DNA of 64,000 nucleotides from Hydrogenophaga sp. (lineage in GTDB: Bacteria; Pseudomonadota; Gammaproteobacteria; Burkholderiales; Burkholderiaceae_C): positions 1-64,000 of the forward strand of contig NZ_SDDV01000007.1 in NCBI RefSeq assembly GCF_014773545.1, written 5' to 3'. Positions 10,782 through 22,888 of this stretch are shown here, in pieces (position 1 is the first letter of the stretch; every line of letters begins with the position of its first letter). Made by a program: the position numbers and the translations under genes. The notes beneath the pieces are model-generated. The model was not told the origin of the DNA. It did not search any database and saw only the letters and a program-made list of their open reading frames with translations.

Positions 10782-12146
10782 TCATTCGGCGCTGGCTTGC
10801 TGCAAGGTGCTGGCGGCGTCGAGTTTTTGACGCTGGGCCTGCGCCACCGCGTCAAAGCGTGCCTGCAACTGCGGATTCAGGGCCACGCTTTCGGCGGCCA
10901 TGTTGCGCAAGGCCAGCAGCGGATCGAGCGGTACGCCGTTCTCATGAATCTCAAAGTGCAGGTGCGGGCCGGTGCAGGTGCCGGTGCAGCCGACGGCGCC
11001 CAGGTTTTCGCCCCGGCTCAGGCGCTGGCCACGGCGCACGTCCATGCGGCTCAGGTGGGCGTAGACGGTGACAATGTCGTCCTCGTGCTGGACGAATACC
11101 ACGTTGCCAAAGCCGCGCTGAAAGCCGACGAATTGAACCACGCCGTCGCTGACCGTGCGCACCGGCGTTCCGGTGGGTGCGGCGAAGTCAACGCCCAAAT
11201 GGGCCCTGCGCACCCCGTGTACCGGATGAAAGCGCATGCCAAAACCGCTGCTGACGCGGGTGAATTGCAAGGGCGAGGCCAAAAAGCGCTGCTGGGCCAT
11301 CTGGCCGTCGAAGCCAAAATAAGCACCTGGGGTGCCGGGTTCGCCAAACCAGACCTTGGCGTACGATTTTTTGTTGTTGATGAATTCGGCGCTCAGCAGG
11401 CGGCCGCTGCCCAGTGCCTGACCGTCGGCTTGCAAAACCTCGTACACCACGCTGAAGCGGTCGCCCGCGCGCAGGTCGTTGCGAAAGTCGATTTCGTTCG
11501 AGAACAGCTCGGCCAGTTGCACCGCCACCGCATCGGGAATGTTGGCCGCGTCAGTGGCGGCAAACAAGGAGCTGCGAATGAGCCCACCACTCAGGCGGGT
11601 GCTGGTGCTGAGTTCACCGCTTTCGAGTCGGGCCACCCACTCCTGGCCCTGGCGCTCGATCTGCAGGCGGTTGAAGCTGCGCAGGTTTTCATCTGAGGGC
11701 AACCAGCGAGCGGTAAGCCGCAACAGCTCGCCGCGATCATTGGTCTGTGCGGTGACTGCGGTGCTGCCGCGATTGCCAAACAGCAAGCGCGCGCTTGCGT
11801 CGCTGCGCAGGAAGCGCAGCGCTGCCGGGTCGTTCACGCCCAGGCGCTGCAGCAGGCTTTGCGGGGAGTCGTCGCGGCGCACGTTTTCGCTGCGGTACAG
11901 CGTCAGCGGCACCGATGGCGCCGACAAGGGTGCGATGGACAGTGGCCCCAGGCTAAGGGATTCAACCACCTGAGTGACCGGCAGGTTCGAAGCCGTGGGC
12001 ACCAGCGGGGCAATGCCGAAAGCGGTGACGCCGGTGCCCAGCAGCAGCGCGCCCACGCCAGCCATGACGCGACGCGGATGGCGCAAAATGCTCTGGCGGG
12101 CGGATTGAGCGCGTTCGAACAGCGAGGTGAGGCTTGATTTGATCAA
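10782..12146 (-). CDS. M23 family metallopeptidase
   Basis: GFGMRFHPVHGVRRAHLGVDFAAPTGTPVR...VYAHLSRM...GPHLHFEI. Start uncertain (TTG at 12146 or 12173). Confidence 0.9.
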   Translation of the reverse strand: MIKSSLTSLFERAQSARQSILRHPRRVMAGVGALLLGTGVTAFGIAPLVPTASNLPVTQVVESLSLGPLSIAPLSAPSVPLTLYRSENVRRDDSPQSLLQRLGVNDPAALRFLRSDASARLLFGNRGSTAVTAQTNDRGELLRLTARWLPSDENLRSFNRLQIERQGQEWVARLESGELSTSTRLSGGLIRSSLFAATDAANIPDAVAVQLAELFSNEIDFRNDLRAGDRFSVVYEVLQADGQALGSGRLLSAEFINNKKSYAKVWFGEPGTPGAYFGFDGQMAQQRFLASPLQFTRVSSGFGMRFHPVHGVRRAHLGVDFAAPTGTPVRTVSDGVVQFVGFQRGFGNVVFVQHEDDIVTVYAHLSRMDVRRGQRLSRGENLGAVGCTGTCTGPHLHFEIHENGVPLDPLLALRNMAAESVALNPQLQARFDAVAQAQRQKLDAASTLQQASAE

Positions 12147-12341
12147 AATGCAGTCCTGGCTTGCACACCGCAAGGCGGTGTGCGAAAGGTTGAACGATGG
12201 CGCGGGGCAGACGGTTTGACCTTACCCATGGCCTGCGCTGTGGATGTGGGCGGCACCAGCCAGCCCTCTAAAATCGGCGGGAAAGCACCCGCGCAGCGCA
12301 GTATAGCCAGAACCAGGGCCGTGTCGGCCCAAATAACCCAC

Positions 12342-13604
12342 ATGAACCCCAGCTCAAAAGACTTCGAAAGTGTTAAGAATCCGACCGTTTCCGGGGTCGA
12401 GCCGACAGACGGTGTGCGCCAGGCGCTGGCCGTGACGCTGCGTGGCGCCGAAGAGCTGATCCCGCTGGACGACTGGGTGAAGAAGCTGCAGCGTGCTCAG
12501 GCCAGCGGCGTTGCGCTGCGCATCAAGCTCGGACTCGATCCGACCGCGCCCGACATTCACCTGGGCCACACTGTGGTGCTCAACAAGATGCGTCAGTTGC
12601 AAGACCTGGGGCATCAGGTGATTTTCCTGATTGGTGACTTCACCAGCCTGATTGGCGACCCTTCCGGACGCAACAACACGCGCCCGCCGCTGACGCCCGA
12701 GCAGATCAAGGCCAACGCGCAGACCTATTGCCAGCAGGCCAGCCTGGTGCTGGACCCACATAAAACCGAGATTCGCTACAACAGCGAATGGTGCGAGCCG
12801 CTGGGCGCCAGCGGCATGATCGGGCTCGCCGCCCGTTACACGGTGGCGCGCATGATGGAGCGCAATGACTTTCACGAGCGCCTGCGCAACGGGTCTGCGA
12901 TCTCGGTGCACGAATTCCTTTACCCGCTGCTGCAAGGTTACGACTCGGTCGCGCTCAGGAGTGATCTGGAACTCGGCGGCACCGACCAGAAGTTCAACCT
13001 GCTGATGGGCCGTCACCTGCAGCAGGAATACGCTCAGGAGCCGCAGTGCATTCTGACCATGCCGCTGCTCGAAGGGCTGGACGGCGTGGACAAAATGTCC
13101 AAGAGCAAGAACAACACCATCGGCATCACCGAACCCGCCAACACCATGTTTGCCAAGGTGCTGAGCATTTCAGACGTGCTGATGTGGCGCTGGTACCCGC
13201 TGTTGTCGCTGCGTCCGCTGGCCGAAATCGAGGCGCTGCGGCGCGAAGTGGCGGCGGGACGCAACCCCAAAGACGCCAAGGTGCTGCTGGCCAGGGAAAT
13301 CACCACCCGCTTTCACAGCGCGGGCGCCGCCCAGGCGGCCGAGCAGGACTTCATTCACCGCAGCCAAGGCGGTGTGCCCGATCAGATGCCAGAGCTGAGC
13401 CTGAGCGGCGCGCCGCTCGGTGTGGCGCAGATGCTCAAGTCGGCTGGCTTGGTTCCTTCCAGCAGTGAGGCCAACCGCCTGATCGACGGCGGCGGTGTGC
13501 GCATCGACGGCGGCGTGCTCAGTGACAAGGGGCTCAAGCTCGGCCCGGGTTGCTATGTGCTGCAAGTCGGCAAGCGCAGGTTTGCGCGCGTCACGCTGAG
13601 CTGA
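12342..13604 (+). CDS. tyrS: tyrosine--tRNA ligase
   Basis: LGLDPTAPDIHLGHTVVLNKMRQLQDLGH...KMSKSKNNTIG; C-terminal S4-like domain. Confidence 0.96.
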   Translation: MNPSSKDFESVKNPTVSGVEPTDGVRQALAVTLRGAEELIPLDDWVKKLQRAQASGVALRIKLGLDPTAPDIHLGHTVVLNKMRQLQDLGHQVIFLIGDFTSLIGDPSGRNNTRPPLTPEQIKANAQTYCQQASLVLDPHKTEIRYNSEWCEPLGASGMIGLAARYTVARMMERNDFHERLRNGSAISVHEFLYPLLQGYDSVALRSDLELGGTDQKFNLLMGRHLQQEYAQEPQCILTMPLLEGLDGVDKMSKSKNNTIGITEPANTMFAKVLSISDVLMWRWYPLLSLRPLAEIEALRREVAAGRNPKDAKVLLAREITTRFHSAGAAQAAEQDFIHRSQGGVPDQMPELSLSGAPLGVAQMLKSAGLVPSSSEANRLIDGGGVRIDGGVLSDKGLKLGPGCYVLQVGKRRFARVTLS

Positions 13605-14563
13605 TGGCCGCTGTGCGCGCAGCACGCCAGGGTCGGGCTGGGTACACGCCCCGGCAACTGCTGGTCGCCTCGGTTTTCGTCGCTTTGCTGACGCTGGCGC
13701 TCAAGGTGCTGGCCTGGCAGGTCAGCGGCTCGGTTGGTCTGTTGTCGGACGCGCTGGAGTCGTTCGTCAACCTCGCCAGCGCGCTGTTTGCCCTGGCGAT
13801 GGTGACTGTTGCGCAGCGCCCGGCCGATTCGAACCATCCCTACGGCCACACCAAGGCCGAGTATTTTTCCAGCGGCTTCGAGGGCGTGCTGATCCTGGGG
13901 GCGGCGCTGGCCATCGGCTGGACTGCGGTCGATCGCTTGTTCAATCCGCAGCCGCTGGCCGCGCTGGGCCTGGGTCTGAGTTTGTCGCTGGCCAGCGCCG
14001 TGCTCAACGGGCTGCTGGCGGCGCTGATGCTGCACGCCGCGCGCCTCTACCGGGCCAGCGGCGTCGCGGGGGCCGAAGCGGTGCAGGCCGACGCGCGCCA
14101 CTTGCTGACCGACGTGTTCAGCACCGCCGGCGTCGTGCTCGGTGTGGCGGCGGTCTATTTCACCGGCTGGCTCTGGCTGGACCCATTGGTCGCGCTGCTG
14201 GTGGCGTTCAATATCTTGCGCGTTGCCGTGCGCTTGCTGCGCCGCTCCAGCGACGGCCTGATGGATCATGCGCTCGAGCCGGACGTGCAAGCGCAGATCG
14301 AGGCCGTGCTGGCGCGCTTCACCGACCCCGAGCGCCCCGGCCTGCTGCGCTTTGACCACGTCCAGACCCGACGCGCCGGCCAGCGCCGCTACGTCGACCT
14401 GCACCTGCACCTGCCGGCGTCTTGGTCACTGGGTCAGGCAGCGGCGGTTCGCACCCGTGTGGAGCACGAGCTGATGCGTGCGGTGCCGGGCCTGCGCGCT
14501 GGCATCCAGTTGCTGCCCAGTGAGGTCGAGGCGCGTTTCGACGCCGAGGAGGACGTGCCGTGA
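13604..14563 (+). CDS. cation diffusion facilitator family transporter
   Basis: GLLSDALESFVNLASALFALAMV...HPYGHTKAEYFSSGFEG; start overlaps tyrS stop. Confidence 0.9.
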   Translation: MAAVRAARQGRAGYTPRQLLVASVFVALLTLALKVLAWQVSGSVGLLSDALESFVNLASALFALAMVTVAQRPADSNHPYGHTKAEYFSSGFEGVLILGAALAIGWTAVDRLFNPQPLAALGLGLSLSLASAVLNGLLAALMLHAARLYRASGVAGAEAVQADARHLLTDVFSTAGVVLGVAAVYFTGWLWLDPLVALLVAFNILRVAVRLLRRSSDGLMDHALEPDVQAQIEAVLARFTDPERPGLLRFDHVQTRRAGQRRYVDLHLHLPASWSLGQAAAVRTRVEHELMRAVPGLRAGIQLLPSEVEARFDAEEDVP

Positions 14564-14618
14564 TCGCCTTGTTGCAGCGCGTGCGCCAGGCCTGGTTTCA
14601 GCGTTGGTCGGTCGCGCT

Positions 14619-15083
14619 CTATCGAAGCGCTGGGTAGGGATCGGCAAAGCCCAGACGCAGCAGCAACTGGCTCTCCAGCGCTTCCATGGCCAGCGCGTCG
14701 GACTCATTGCTTTCGTGTTCGTGGCCTTGTGCGTGCAGCGTGCCATGCACCAGCAGGTGAGCGTAGTGCGCCTGCAGTGCAATGCCCAGTTGCTCAGCTT
14801 CTTGCGCCACCACCGGCGCGCACAGCACCAGGTCGGCCATCAACAGCGGCTGCCGTGCGTAGTCAAAGGTCAGCACGTTGGTGGCGTAGTCTTTGCCCCG
14901 GTAGTCGCGGTTGAGCGCGCGGCCTTCGTCGGCGTCGACGACGCGCACCGCGATCTCGGCGTCGGACTCTAAAGCGTGGCGAAGCCAGCGTGCGACGCGC
15001 CAGCGCGCCAGCGCGGTGCGGTGCGGCGCGGCGTCGCTCAGTCGGGAAAATTGCAGCGAGAGGGCAAGATGGGGCAGGGGCAT
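14619..15083 (-). CDS. ybeY: rRNA maturation RNase YbeY
   Basis: VLTFDYARQP...HLLVHGTLHAQGHEHESNES (H3xH5xH motif). Confidence 0.92.
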   Translation of the reverse strand: MPLPHLALSLQFSRLSDAAPHRTALARWRVARWLRHALESDAEIAVRVVDADEGRALNRDYRGKDYATNVLTFDYARQPLLMADLVLCAPVVAQEAEQLGIALQAHYAHLLVHGTLHAQGHEHESNESDALAMEALESQLLLRLGFADPYPALR

Positions 15084-15112
15084 GCGGTCGTGTGCTTCAG
15101 GTCATGGCCGCG

Positions 15113-15550
15113 TCAAGCTAGCGCTTCGGCCCGGCAGTCTTGCAGCAGCACTTGTTCGGTGGCGGTGTGGTCGGCGGCCAGAAAGCTCAGAAAGCTGGCG
15201 TCGGCGCGCTGGTTCCAGCGCAGGCTGCGTTGCTCGTCGAGCGCGATGTAGCGCAGGCCAGCGGGGGTGGGGCGGGCTTGCAGGATGGCCAGACTGCCTT
15301 GGTAGTAAACGTGGGCAAACCGGGTGCCATCTTTCAGGTCGAGATAGCTCACCGCCAGTCGCACCTGCGCGGCGCAGCGGTAAACCACGGTCTGCGCACT
15401 CCAGTTCGGGTGCTCAAAGCGCGGGCTGCTGGTTGGTGGCGTAGCCTGCCAGTGCAGCGGGTGCAAGACCGGATCGGGTTTGCTGCAGGCCAGCAGCAAC
15501 GCCAGCGCCACAGCGCTGAGCAGGTATTTCACAGCGGCAGGCAGGAACAA
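15113..15550 (-). CDS. putative MliC-like lipoprotein (lysozyme inhibitor family)
   Basis: Lipobox LLLACS; VVYRCAAQVRLAVSYLD...GLRYIALDEQRSLRWNQRADASFLS..LQDC resembles MliC layout. Confidence 0.5.
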   Translation of the reverse strand: MFLPAAVKYLLSAVALALLLACSKPDPVLHPLHWQATPPTSSPRFEHPNWSAQTVVYRCAAQVRLAVSYLDLKDGTRFAHVYYQGSLAILQARPTPAGLRYIALDEQRSLRWNQRADASFLSFLAADHTATEQVLLQDCRAEALA

Positions 15551-15565
15551 AAGACGGTTGGCCGC

Positions 15566-16570
15566 TCAGGCCGCAGACGGGGGAGCGGCCACACGCGGGC
15601 GCCGGCGCGGTCGCGGCGTTGCTGCTTCGTCCACGCCAGCAAGGCTGCGCGCCTCGTAGGCGTCGACGATGCGGGCCACCAGCGGGTGGCGCACCACGTC
15701 GGCGCTGCTCAGGTGGATGACGGAAATTCCGCTGACGCGGCGCAACACGCGTTCGGCGTCGATCAGACCGCTCAGTTGGCTGCTGGGCAGGTCGATCTGG
15801 CTGACGTCGCCGGTCACCACCGCCTTGGCGCCAAAGCCGATGCGGGTGAGAAACATCTTCATCTGTTCGACCGTGGTGTTTTGCGCTTCATCCAGAATCA
15901 CAAAGGCGTGGTTGAGCGTGCGCCCGCGCATGAAGGCCAGCGGCGCGATCTCGATTTGCTGGCGCTCGAACGCTTTTTGCACCTTGTCGGTGCCCATCAG
16001 CTCGTACAGCGCATCGTACAGCGGGCGCAGGTAGGGGTCAACTTTCTGGCCCAGGTCGCCGGGCAAAAAACCCAGCTTCTCACCCGCTTCCACTGCCGGG
16101 CGGGTCAGCACGATGCGCTGCACCGCGCCGCGTTCGAGCGCATCGACCGCGCAGGCCACCGCCAGATAGGTCTTGCCGGTGCCGGCCGGGCCAATCGCAA
16201 AGCTGATATCGTGCGTGGCCATGTTTTCCAGGTAGCGCGTCTGGGCCGGGGTGCGCCCGCGCACTTCGCCGCGTCGGGTCTGCATGCCCAGTGCCGCCAC
16301 GCCGGACTCGGCCTGCGCGGAATCAAAGCTGAGCATGAGCTGTACCTGTTCGGCCGCAATCGGTTTGCGCGCCATTTCATGCAGGGCTTGCAGCACCAGC
16401 AAGGCCTGCGTGGCCCGGGCCTTGGGGCCTTCGATGCGGAATTGCTCGAAGCGGTGCGCCAGTTTGACTTGCAGTGCCGCCTCTATGCTGCGCAGGTGGG
16501 CGTCCAGCGGACCGCACAGGTGGCTCATGCGCAGGTTGTCGGGCGGGGAGAAGGTGTGTCTGAGAATCAA
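15566..16570 (-). CDS. PhoH family ATPase
   Basis: FAIGPAGTGKTYLAVACAV...FVILDEAQNTTVEQMKMFLTRIGFGAKAVVTGD. Start uncertain (TTG at 16570, ATG at 16528). Confidence 0.92.
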   Translation of the reverse strand: MILRHTFSPPDNLRMSHLCGPLDAHLRSIEAALQVKLAHRFEQFRIEGPKARATQALLVLQALHEMARKPIAAEQVQLMLSFDSAQAESGVAALGMQTRRGEVRGRTPAQTRYLENMATHDISFAIGPAGTGKTYLAVACAVDALERGAVQRIVLTRPAVEAGEKLGFLPGDLGQKVDPYLRPLYDALYELMGTDKVQKAFERQQIEIAPLAFMRGRTLNHAFVILDEAQNTTVEQMKMFLTRIGFGAKAVVTGDVSQIDLPSSQLSGLIDAERVLRRVSGISVIHLSSADVVRHPLVARIVDAYEARSLAGVDEAATPRPRRRPRVAAPPSAA

Positions 16571-16599
16571 ACCGATAATCCAGTCAAAGGAATGACGCA

Positions 16600-17178
16600 A
16601 TGATAGGCAAGTTGACTGGCACGCTGTGGGAGAAAAACCCGCCCCAGATTTTGCTCGACTGCCAGGGCGTCGGCTACGAGCTTGACGTGCCCATGAGCAC
16701 CTTTTACAAGCTGCCGCAGATCGGTGCAGAAGTCTCGCTGCTGACGCATTTCGTGGTGCGCGAGGACGCGCAGCTTTTGTACGGTTTTGCCAGTGCGACT
16801 GAGCGCACCGCTTTTCGCCAACTCATCAAGATCAGTGGCATTGGCCCGCGCATGGCGCTGGCCGTGCTCTCGGGTTTGAGTGTGGACGAATTGGCGCAGG
16901 CCATTGGCACGCAAGAGGCGGCACGCCTGATCAAGGTGCCAGGCATAGGCAAGAAAACCGCCGAACGCCTGCTGCTCGAACTCAAGGGCAAGTTTGGCCC
17001 CGACAGCGGCCTGCGCACCGTCGACGTGGCGCGCAGCGGGGTGCAAAACGACATCGAACAGGCGCTGCTGGCGCTGGGCTACAGCGACAAAGACGCCGCG
17101 CTGGCTTTGAAGACGCTGCCGCCTGAGCTGGGAGTGAGCGACGGCATCAAATGGGCCATCAAGGCGTTGACGCGCTAA
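16600..17178 (+). CDS. ruvA: Holliday junction branch migration protein RuvA
   Basis: [36 protein letters not shown]...[15 protein letters not shown]...[17 protein letters not shown]. Confidence 0.96.
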   Translation: MIGKLTGTLWEKNPPQILLDCQGVGYELDVPMSTFYKLPQIGAEVSLLTHFVVREDAQLLYGFASATERTAFRQLIKISGIGPRMALAVLSGLSVDELAQAIGTQEAARLIKVPGIGKKTAERLLLELKGKFGPDSGLRTVDVARSGVQNDIEQALLALGYSDKDAALALKTLPPELGVSDGIKWAIKALTR

Positions 17179-17388
17179 TCGGGTGCAGCCGCAGGCGCTG
17201 CCAAGGGCGCGCTGGGTGGCGGCAGTTGGCATGGGAGGTCGGTTGTTGCGGGTCATATGGGCACCCAGGGCAGCGTTCGTAAACTCGCAGGGCAACATCA
17301 CACGGGCGTCTGCGCTTGGGTTTGAGCGCGGCACGCCTTTTCTTGAACGCGGCGCGCTGTCCAAACCTTGTACTGCCCGGATGAGCGC

Positions 17389-19662
17389 TCAAGCAGGCGA
17401 TTTCGGTTTTCGCCCGCCCTGTGCCGCTGCACGCGGGCGCGGCGGCAGGCCCGTGTGCTGCGTGAGCAAACGACCGCCCGCGGTCACCGGTGTGCTGTTT
17501 TTGCGCCGGGCGCTCTGGTAGCCGCCGTCACCCAGCGGCTGAAAAGTGGGAATCAGGTGTTGCTTGCCGTTGCCGATCAGGTCGGCGCGGCCCATCTGCT
17601 TGAGCGCCTCGCGCAGCAGAGGCCAGTTGTTCGGGTCGTGGTAGCGCAAAAAGGCCTTGTGCAGGCGGCGGCGCTTTTCGCCGCGCACCACATCGACCCG
17701 CTCGGCGCGGGCGTCGCGGTGAATCCCTTTGAGCGGATTGAGAGCGCTGTGGTACATGGCCGTGGCGCTGGCCATCGGGCTGGGGTAGAAGGTTTGCACC
17801 TGGTCGGCCCGAAAGCCGTTCTTTTTCAGCCACAGCGCCAAGTTCATCATGTCTTGGTCGCTGGTGCCGGGGTGGGCGGCAATGAAGTACGGAATCAGGT
17901 ACTGCTTTTTTCCTGCTTCCTCGCTGTATTTTCGAAACAACTGCGCAAAGCGCTCGTAGCTGCCAATGCCGGGCTTCATCATTTTTGACAAAGGGCCGGC
18001 TTCGGTGTGCTCAGGCGCGATCTTGAGGTAGCCGCCGACGTGGTGCTGCACCAGTTCCTTGACGTATTCCGGGCTTTTGAGCGCCAGGTCGTAACGCAGA
18101 CCGGAGCCTATCAAGACCTTTTTGATGCCGCGCAGCGCACGCGCGCGGCGGTAGATTTGAATCAAGGGGTCGTGATCGGTGTGCAGGTTGCTGCAAATGC
18201 CCGGATAGACGCAGCTCGGCTTGCGGCAAGCGGATTCTATGGCCGGGCTTTTGCAGCCCAGGCGGTACATGTTGGCGGTTGGCCCGCCCAAGTCTGAGAT
18301 GACGCCGGTAAAGCCTTCGACCTTGTCGCGAATTTCCTGCAGCTCGCGAATGATCGAATCCTCCGAGCGGCTCTGGATGATGCGGCCTTCGTGCTCGGTG
18401 ATGGAGCAAAAACTGCAACCGCCAAAGCAGCCGCGCATGATGTTGACCGAAAAGCGGATCATCTCCCAAGCCGGAATTTTGCTTGCGCCATCGAAGCGGC
18501 CCTGTGCGTCGGCGTAGGCCGGGTGCGGGCTGCGCGCATAGGGCAGGTCGAACACCTCATCCATCTCGGCGGTGGACAGCGGAATCGGCGGTGGATTGAT
18601 CCAGACATCACGCGCCGCTGTGCCCACACCGTGTGCCTGCACCAGCGCGCGCGCGTTGCCGGGGTTGGTTTCGAGGTGCAGCACACGGCTGGCGTGGGCA
18701 TACAGCACCGGATCGCTTTTGACTTGCTCGTAACTTGGCAGGCGTATCACGCTGCGCTCGCGCGGCACAGGAGTGCTTGCTGAACGCTGGAACACCATCG
18801 GCCTGGCCGGCGTTTGCTCTGCGGCGCCGGCGCTGCATTCGCCCCCCCGTGCGCGCGCTTGTTCAGCGCTGCTTTGATACGGGCTGAGGTGCTGCTCGAC
18901 GCGGCCGGGCCGGTCAATCTCGGTCGAGTCGATCTCGAACCAGGCGTCCCCGCTCGGGTCGCCCGAGCGGCGCACAAAGGCGGTGCCGCGCACGTCGGTG
19001 ATCTGTTCCAGCGCCTGGCGCGCTGCCAGCCGGTGTGCCACTTCCACCAGCGCGCGTTCGGCGTTGCCGTACAGCAGCAAATCGCATTTGCTGTCGACCA
19101 CGATCGAGCGTCGCACCTTGTCGCTCCAGTAGTCGTAGTGTGCGATGCGGCGCAGGCTGGCTTCGATGCCGCCCAGCACGATGGGCACGTCCTTGTAAGC
19201 TTCTCGGCAGCGCTGGCTGTAAACAATGGCGGCACGGTCGGGCCTGCGCCCGCCCACGTCACCTGGTGTGTAAGCGTCGTCGCTGCGGATTTTCCGGTCT
19301 GCCGTGTAGCGGTTGATCATCGAATCCATGTTGCCGGCCGTCACACCCCAAAACAGATTCGGCCGACCCAGCGCCTTGAAGGCGTCTGCGCTGTGCCAAT
19401 CGGGCTGGGCAATGATGCCGACACGAAAACCCTGCGCTTCCAGCACCCGCCCCACCACCGCCATGCCAAAACTGGGGTGATCGACGTAGGCGTCACCGGT
19501 GACCAGCACGATGTCGCAACTGTCCCAGCCAAGCTGCTCCATCTCCAGCCGGCTCATGGGCAAAAACGGTGCCACCCCAAAGCGCTTGGCCCAATACGGG
19601 CGATAGCTGGAAAGGGGTTTGGCTGCGCGCTCGAAAAAGGAAACGTCGACCGGAGCGTTCAT
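17389..19662 (-). CDS. YgiQ family radical SAM protein
   Basis: [46 protein letters not shown]...[25 protein letters not shown]. Confidence 0.94.
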   Translation of the reverse strand: MNAPVDVSFFERAAKPLSSYRPYWAKRFGVAPFLPMSRLEMEQLGWDSCDIVLVTGDAYVDHPSFGMAVVGRVLEAQGFRVGIIAQPDWHSADAFKALGRPNLFWGVTAGNMDSMINRYTADRKIRSDDAYTPGDVGGRRPDRAAIVYSQRCREAYKDVPIVLGGIEASLRRIAHYDYWSDKVRRSIVVDSKCDLLLYGNAERALVEVAHRLAARQALEQITDVRGTAFVRRSGDPSGDAWFEIDSTEIDRPGRVEQHLSPYQSSAEQARARGGECSAGAAEQTPARPMVFQRSASTPVPRERSVIRLPSYEQVKSDPVLYAHASRVLHLETNPGNARALVQAHGVGTAARDVWINPPPIPLSTAEMDEVFDLPYARSPHPAYADAQGRFDGASKIPAWEMIRFSVNIMRGCFGGCSFCSITEHEGRIIQSRSEDSIIRELQEIRDKVEGFTGVISDLGGPTANMYRLGCKSPAIESACRKPSCVYPGICSNLHTDHDPLIQIYRRARALRGIKKVLIGSGLRYDLALKSPEYVKELVQHHVGGYLKIAPEHTEAGPLSKMMKPGIGSYERFAQLFRKYSEEAGKKQYLIPYFIAAHPGTSDQDMMNLALWLKKNGFRADQVQTFYPSPMASATAMYHSALNPLKGIHRDARAERVDVVRGEKRRRLHKAFLRYHDPNNWPLLREALKQMGRADLIGNGKQHLIPTFQPLGDGGYQSARRKNSTPVTAGGRLLTQHTGLPPRPRAAAQGGRKPKSPA

Positions 19663-19786
19663 GAAAAGAAAAACATAGCTTGAGCTCGAGTGTAGGGCTT
19701 GCCCCATATCCGTGCCTGCGCAGGGTTTGAGGCTGTTGCGGGGCCTCGCACGCGCACGCCCGCACGGTCAACTGCCGGATTTAGGT

Positions 19787-22123
19787 TCAATCCACTCGGT
19801 TCACCCGAGCCGGCTTGAAGCCCATGTCGGTCGCTTTGCCCTTGCGGGCGCGTGCCGCGCGGGCGTTGTTCAAACTGCGAATCTCCAGCGTTTGCTCGCG
19901 CGACTGGCCATTGCGAGCGACCCCTTCGATTTTCACGCTGCGGCAGTACGCGGCAGCACCAGCCAGTGCGTCTTGCTCGTCCAGGTCGATCAGCAACAGG
20001 CCGCGACCGCCCTTGTCCATGTGCTTGAGTTCACCGATCTCAAATGTCAGGACGCGCCCGCCCTGGGAGACGCAGCACACATGGGTGGCCGCAGTCGGCG
20101 GCTGGCTGCCCGAACCGTTGGCGACGTGCGATGGGGCGCACAGCGTTTCGCCCTGATTCAAAGCCACGAAGGCCTTGCCGGCTTTCTGGCGCGACAGCAG
20201 GTTGTCGAGTGCAACCAGAAAACCGTAACCCCCGCTGCTGCTGAGCAACAGCACGGCGTTGGTCGGGCCAGCGAAATAGTGCAGCGCCAGCGTACCGCTT
20301 TCGAGCTCGATCAAGCTGGTGATGGGCTGGCCGTCGCCGCGCGCATTGGGAAGAGCGGCCACCGGCACCGAGTACACCCTGCCGCGACTGCCAAAGACGA
20401 TCAGCGCATCCACCGTGCGGCACTCGAATACCCCGTACAAACCATCACCGGCCTTGAAAGCAAAGCTGGTCGGGTCGTGACCGTGGCCGCTGCGCGCGCG
20501 CACCCAGCCCTTGGTAGAGATCACCACCGTGACCGGCTCGTCGATCGGCTTGACATCGACGGCGCTGCTCTTCTGCGCCTGAATCAGCGTGCGGCGCGCA
20601 TCGGCAAAGGTGTTGCCATCGCGTTCGATCTCGCGCACCAGCAAACGCTTCAAACTGGCCGGATGGGCCAGAATGTCTTGCAAAACACCTTGTTCCTGGT
20701 GCAATTGCAGCAGTTCCTGCTCGATCCGAATCGCCTCGAGCCGGGCAAGCTGGCGCAGCCTGAGCTCTAGAATGTCTTCGGCCTGACGCTCACTGAGTCG
20801 AAAACGCTCGATCAAAGCGGCCTTGGGCTCATCGCTGTGTCGGATCAGAGCGATCACCTCGTCGACGTTGAGCAACACGACCTGCCGCCCTTCGAGCACG
20901 TGCATGCGATCTTGCACCTTGGCCAGACGATGGCGAGAACGGCGCGCCAGCGTCTGCTGACGAAAATCCAGCCACTCGGACAAGAGCTGCCGCAGCGACT
21001 TTTGCATCGGCCGCCCGTCCAGTCCGACCACGGTGAGGTTGATCGGGGCCGAGGTTTCCAGACTGGTGTGCGCCAGCAGCACGCTGATGAGTTCTTGCTG
21101 ACCGATGCGGCTGCTCTTGGGTTCAAACAACAGACGCACCGGCGCGTCTTTGCTCGATTCGTCGCGCACCGCGTCCAGCAGTTGCAACAGCCGGGCCTTG
21201 AGTTGCAGTTGCTCCGGCAACAGCGCTTTTTTCCCCGCCTTGAGCTTGGGGTTGGTCAGTTCCTCGACCTCTTGTAGCACCCGTTGGGCGCTGACGCCTG
21301 GTGGCAGTTCAGTTACCACCATCTGCCACTGGCCGCGCGCGAGGTCTTCAAATTTCCAGCGCGCACGTACCTTGAGGCTGCCACGGCCGCTGCGGTAGGC
21401 GAGCGCAATGTCGCTGGCGGGGCTGATGATCTGGCCGCCAGCGGGGTAGTCTGGCCCGGGAATGATGCGGAACAAATCGTCGTCGCTGAGTTGGGGGTTT
21501 TTCAGCAAGGCCACGCAGGCATCAGCCACCTCGCGCAGATGGTGGCTCGGAATTTCGGTCGCCAAACCGACTGCTATTCCAGAGGCACCATTGAGCAGAT
21601 TGAACGGCAAACGCGCCGGCAACTGCTTGGGCTCATCGGTCGAGCCGTCGTAGTTGGGCACAAAATCAACCGTGGATTCATCGATTTCATCGAGCAAGAG
21701 CGCTGAAATTTTTGCCAAACGGGCTTCTGTGTAGCGCATCGCAGCGGCGCCATCACCGTCGCGCGAGCCAAAATTGCCCTGACCGTCGATCAACGGGTAG
21801 CGTTGTGAAAAATCTTGCGCCATGCGCACCAGGGCATCGTAAGCGGCCTGGTCGCCGTGCGGGTGGAAGCGACCGAGCACATCCCCCACGACGCGCGCAC
21901 ACTTGACCGGCTTGGCCGCCGTGTTGCCCGTCTGGCCCAGGCCCATGCGGCTCATGGCGTACAAAATGCGCCGCTGCACCGGTTTTTGCCCATCGCAGAC
22001 GTCGGGCAGGGCCCGACCCTTGACGACTGAAAGCGCATATTCAAGATAGGCGCGCTGCGCATAGGCAGCCAGACCGTCGGCCTGCGCCACAACTGCTGCA
22101 GGGCTGAATAAATCAACAGACAT
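19787..22123 (-). CDS. parC: DNA topoisomerase IV subunit A
   Basis: [29 protein letters not shown]...[47 protein letters not shown]. Confidence 0.95.
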   Translation of the reverse strand: MSVDLFSPAAVVAQADGLAAYAQRAYLEYALSVVKGRALPDVCDGQKPVQRRILYAMSRMGLGQTGNTAAKPVKCARVVGDVLGRFHPHGDQAAYDALVRMAQDFSQRYPLIDGQGNFGSRDGDGAAAMRYTEARLAKISALLLDEIDESTVDFVPNYDGSTDEPKQLPARLPFNLLNGASGIAVGLATEIPSHHLREVADACVALLKNPQLSDDDLFRIIPGPDYPAGGQIISPASDIALAYRSGRGSLKVRARWKFEDLARGQWQMVVTELPPGVSAQRVLQEVEELTNPKLKAGKKALLPEQLQLKARLLQLLDAVRDESSKDAPVRLLFEPKSSRIGQQELISVLLAHTSLETSAPINLTVVGLDGRPMQKSLRQLLSEWLDFRQQTLARRSRHRLAKVQDRMHVLEGRQVVLLNVDEVIALIRHSDEPKAALIERFRLSERQAEDILELRLRQLARLEAIRIEQELLQLHQEQGVLQDILAHPASLKRLLVREIERDGNTFADARRTLIQAQKSSAVDVKPIDEPVTVVISTKGWVRARSGHGHDPTSFAFKAGDGLYGVFECRTVDALIVFGSRGRVYSVPVAALPNARGDGQPITSLIELESGTLALHYFAGPTNAVLLLSSSGGYGFLVALDNLLSRQKAGKAFVALNQGETLCAPSHVANGSGSQPPTAATHVCCVSQGGRVLTFEIGELKHMDKGGRGLLLIDLDEQDALAGAAAYCRSVKIEGVARNGQSREQTLEIRSLNNARAARARKGKATDMGFKPARVNRVD

Positions 22124-22221
22124 AAAACCAGACAAAAAAACCGAAATAGAGAGAACGCAAGCTCAATACCGTCAACCAAGGCGTCTGCTGCATGGCTTGA
22201 GCAGCAGACGTCGAGCAGACC

Positions 22222-22842
22222 TCATTTGCGCGCCAGCGCCCAGACTGTGACCGGGAAATCAGGCTCATTTTTCAAGGAACCAAACCAGCCACGCCTGGCC
22301 CAATGACTGAAATTCGCCCGCACGCAAGCGCGATTGCCCCAGGAACCCGTGACGACCTGGTCGAGTGGAAAGCCCGCTTCGGCCAGAAAATACTTCAAGC
22401 CGGTTTCAGTCCAACGGGTGCAATCGTGGGGAATCGGGTGATATTTTATCAAAAACGGCGTAGTCATAAGAAAATAACCACCGGCCGGCAGCATGGAATG
22501 AATATTCCGGGCCGCTCGGTAGGGCCACAAAAGATGCTCGAACACCTGATCGGCAATGATCAGATTGACATCTGCCTCAATGACATCGGTGCATATATCG
22601 TAGGCGGGATAATTCATTTCCTGGAAGCTGCGAAACGGCAAGCTGCGCCAATGCTCGCCAGCAGAGATTTCCAGCACATCGAGCTTGCTCAGGCCAATGT
22701 CGGCCAGCAGCCTGGTACAAGCCTCATGCATGACCGGCCGGGTCCAGTGCCGGTGGTCATAGCCAAGCTTGCTCAACCACGCCTTGACTTGCTGCGGCGG
22801 CAGACGCTCGGCTAAATAATTCTGATAAATTCGTGTCAACAT
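22222..22842 (-). CDS. class I SAM-dependent methyltransferase
   Basis: LDVLEISAGEHWRSLPFRSFQEMNYPAYDICTD...LIIADQVFEHLLWPYRAARNIHSMLPAGGYFLMTTPFLIKYH. Confidence 0.8.
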   Translation of the reverse strand: MLTRIYQNYLAERLPPQQVKAWLSKLGYDHRHWTRPVMHEACTRLLADIGLSKLDVLEISAGEHWRSLPFRSFQEMNYPAYDICTDVIEADVNLIIADQVFEHLLWPYRAARNIHSMLPAGGYFLMTTPFLIKYHPIPHDCTRWTETGLKYFLAEAGFPLDQVVTGSWGNRACVRANFSHWARRGWFGSLKNEPDFPVTVWALARK

Positions 22843-22888
22843 GAAATGGCCTCAAAAGAATAAGCTGGCAAGGACAGCAAAGAGCAAG

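Noticed and set aside
15140-16603. 487-aa plus-strand ORF
   Set aside because: Antisense to the lipoprotein and PhoH genes; no domain-like sequence.
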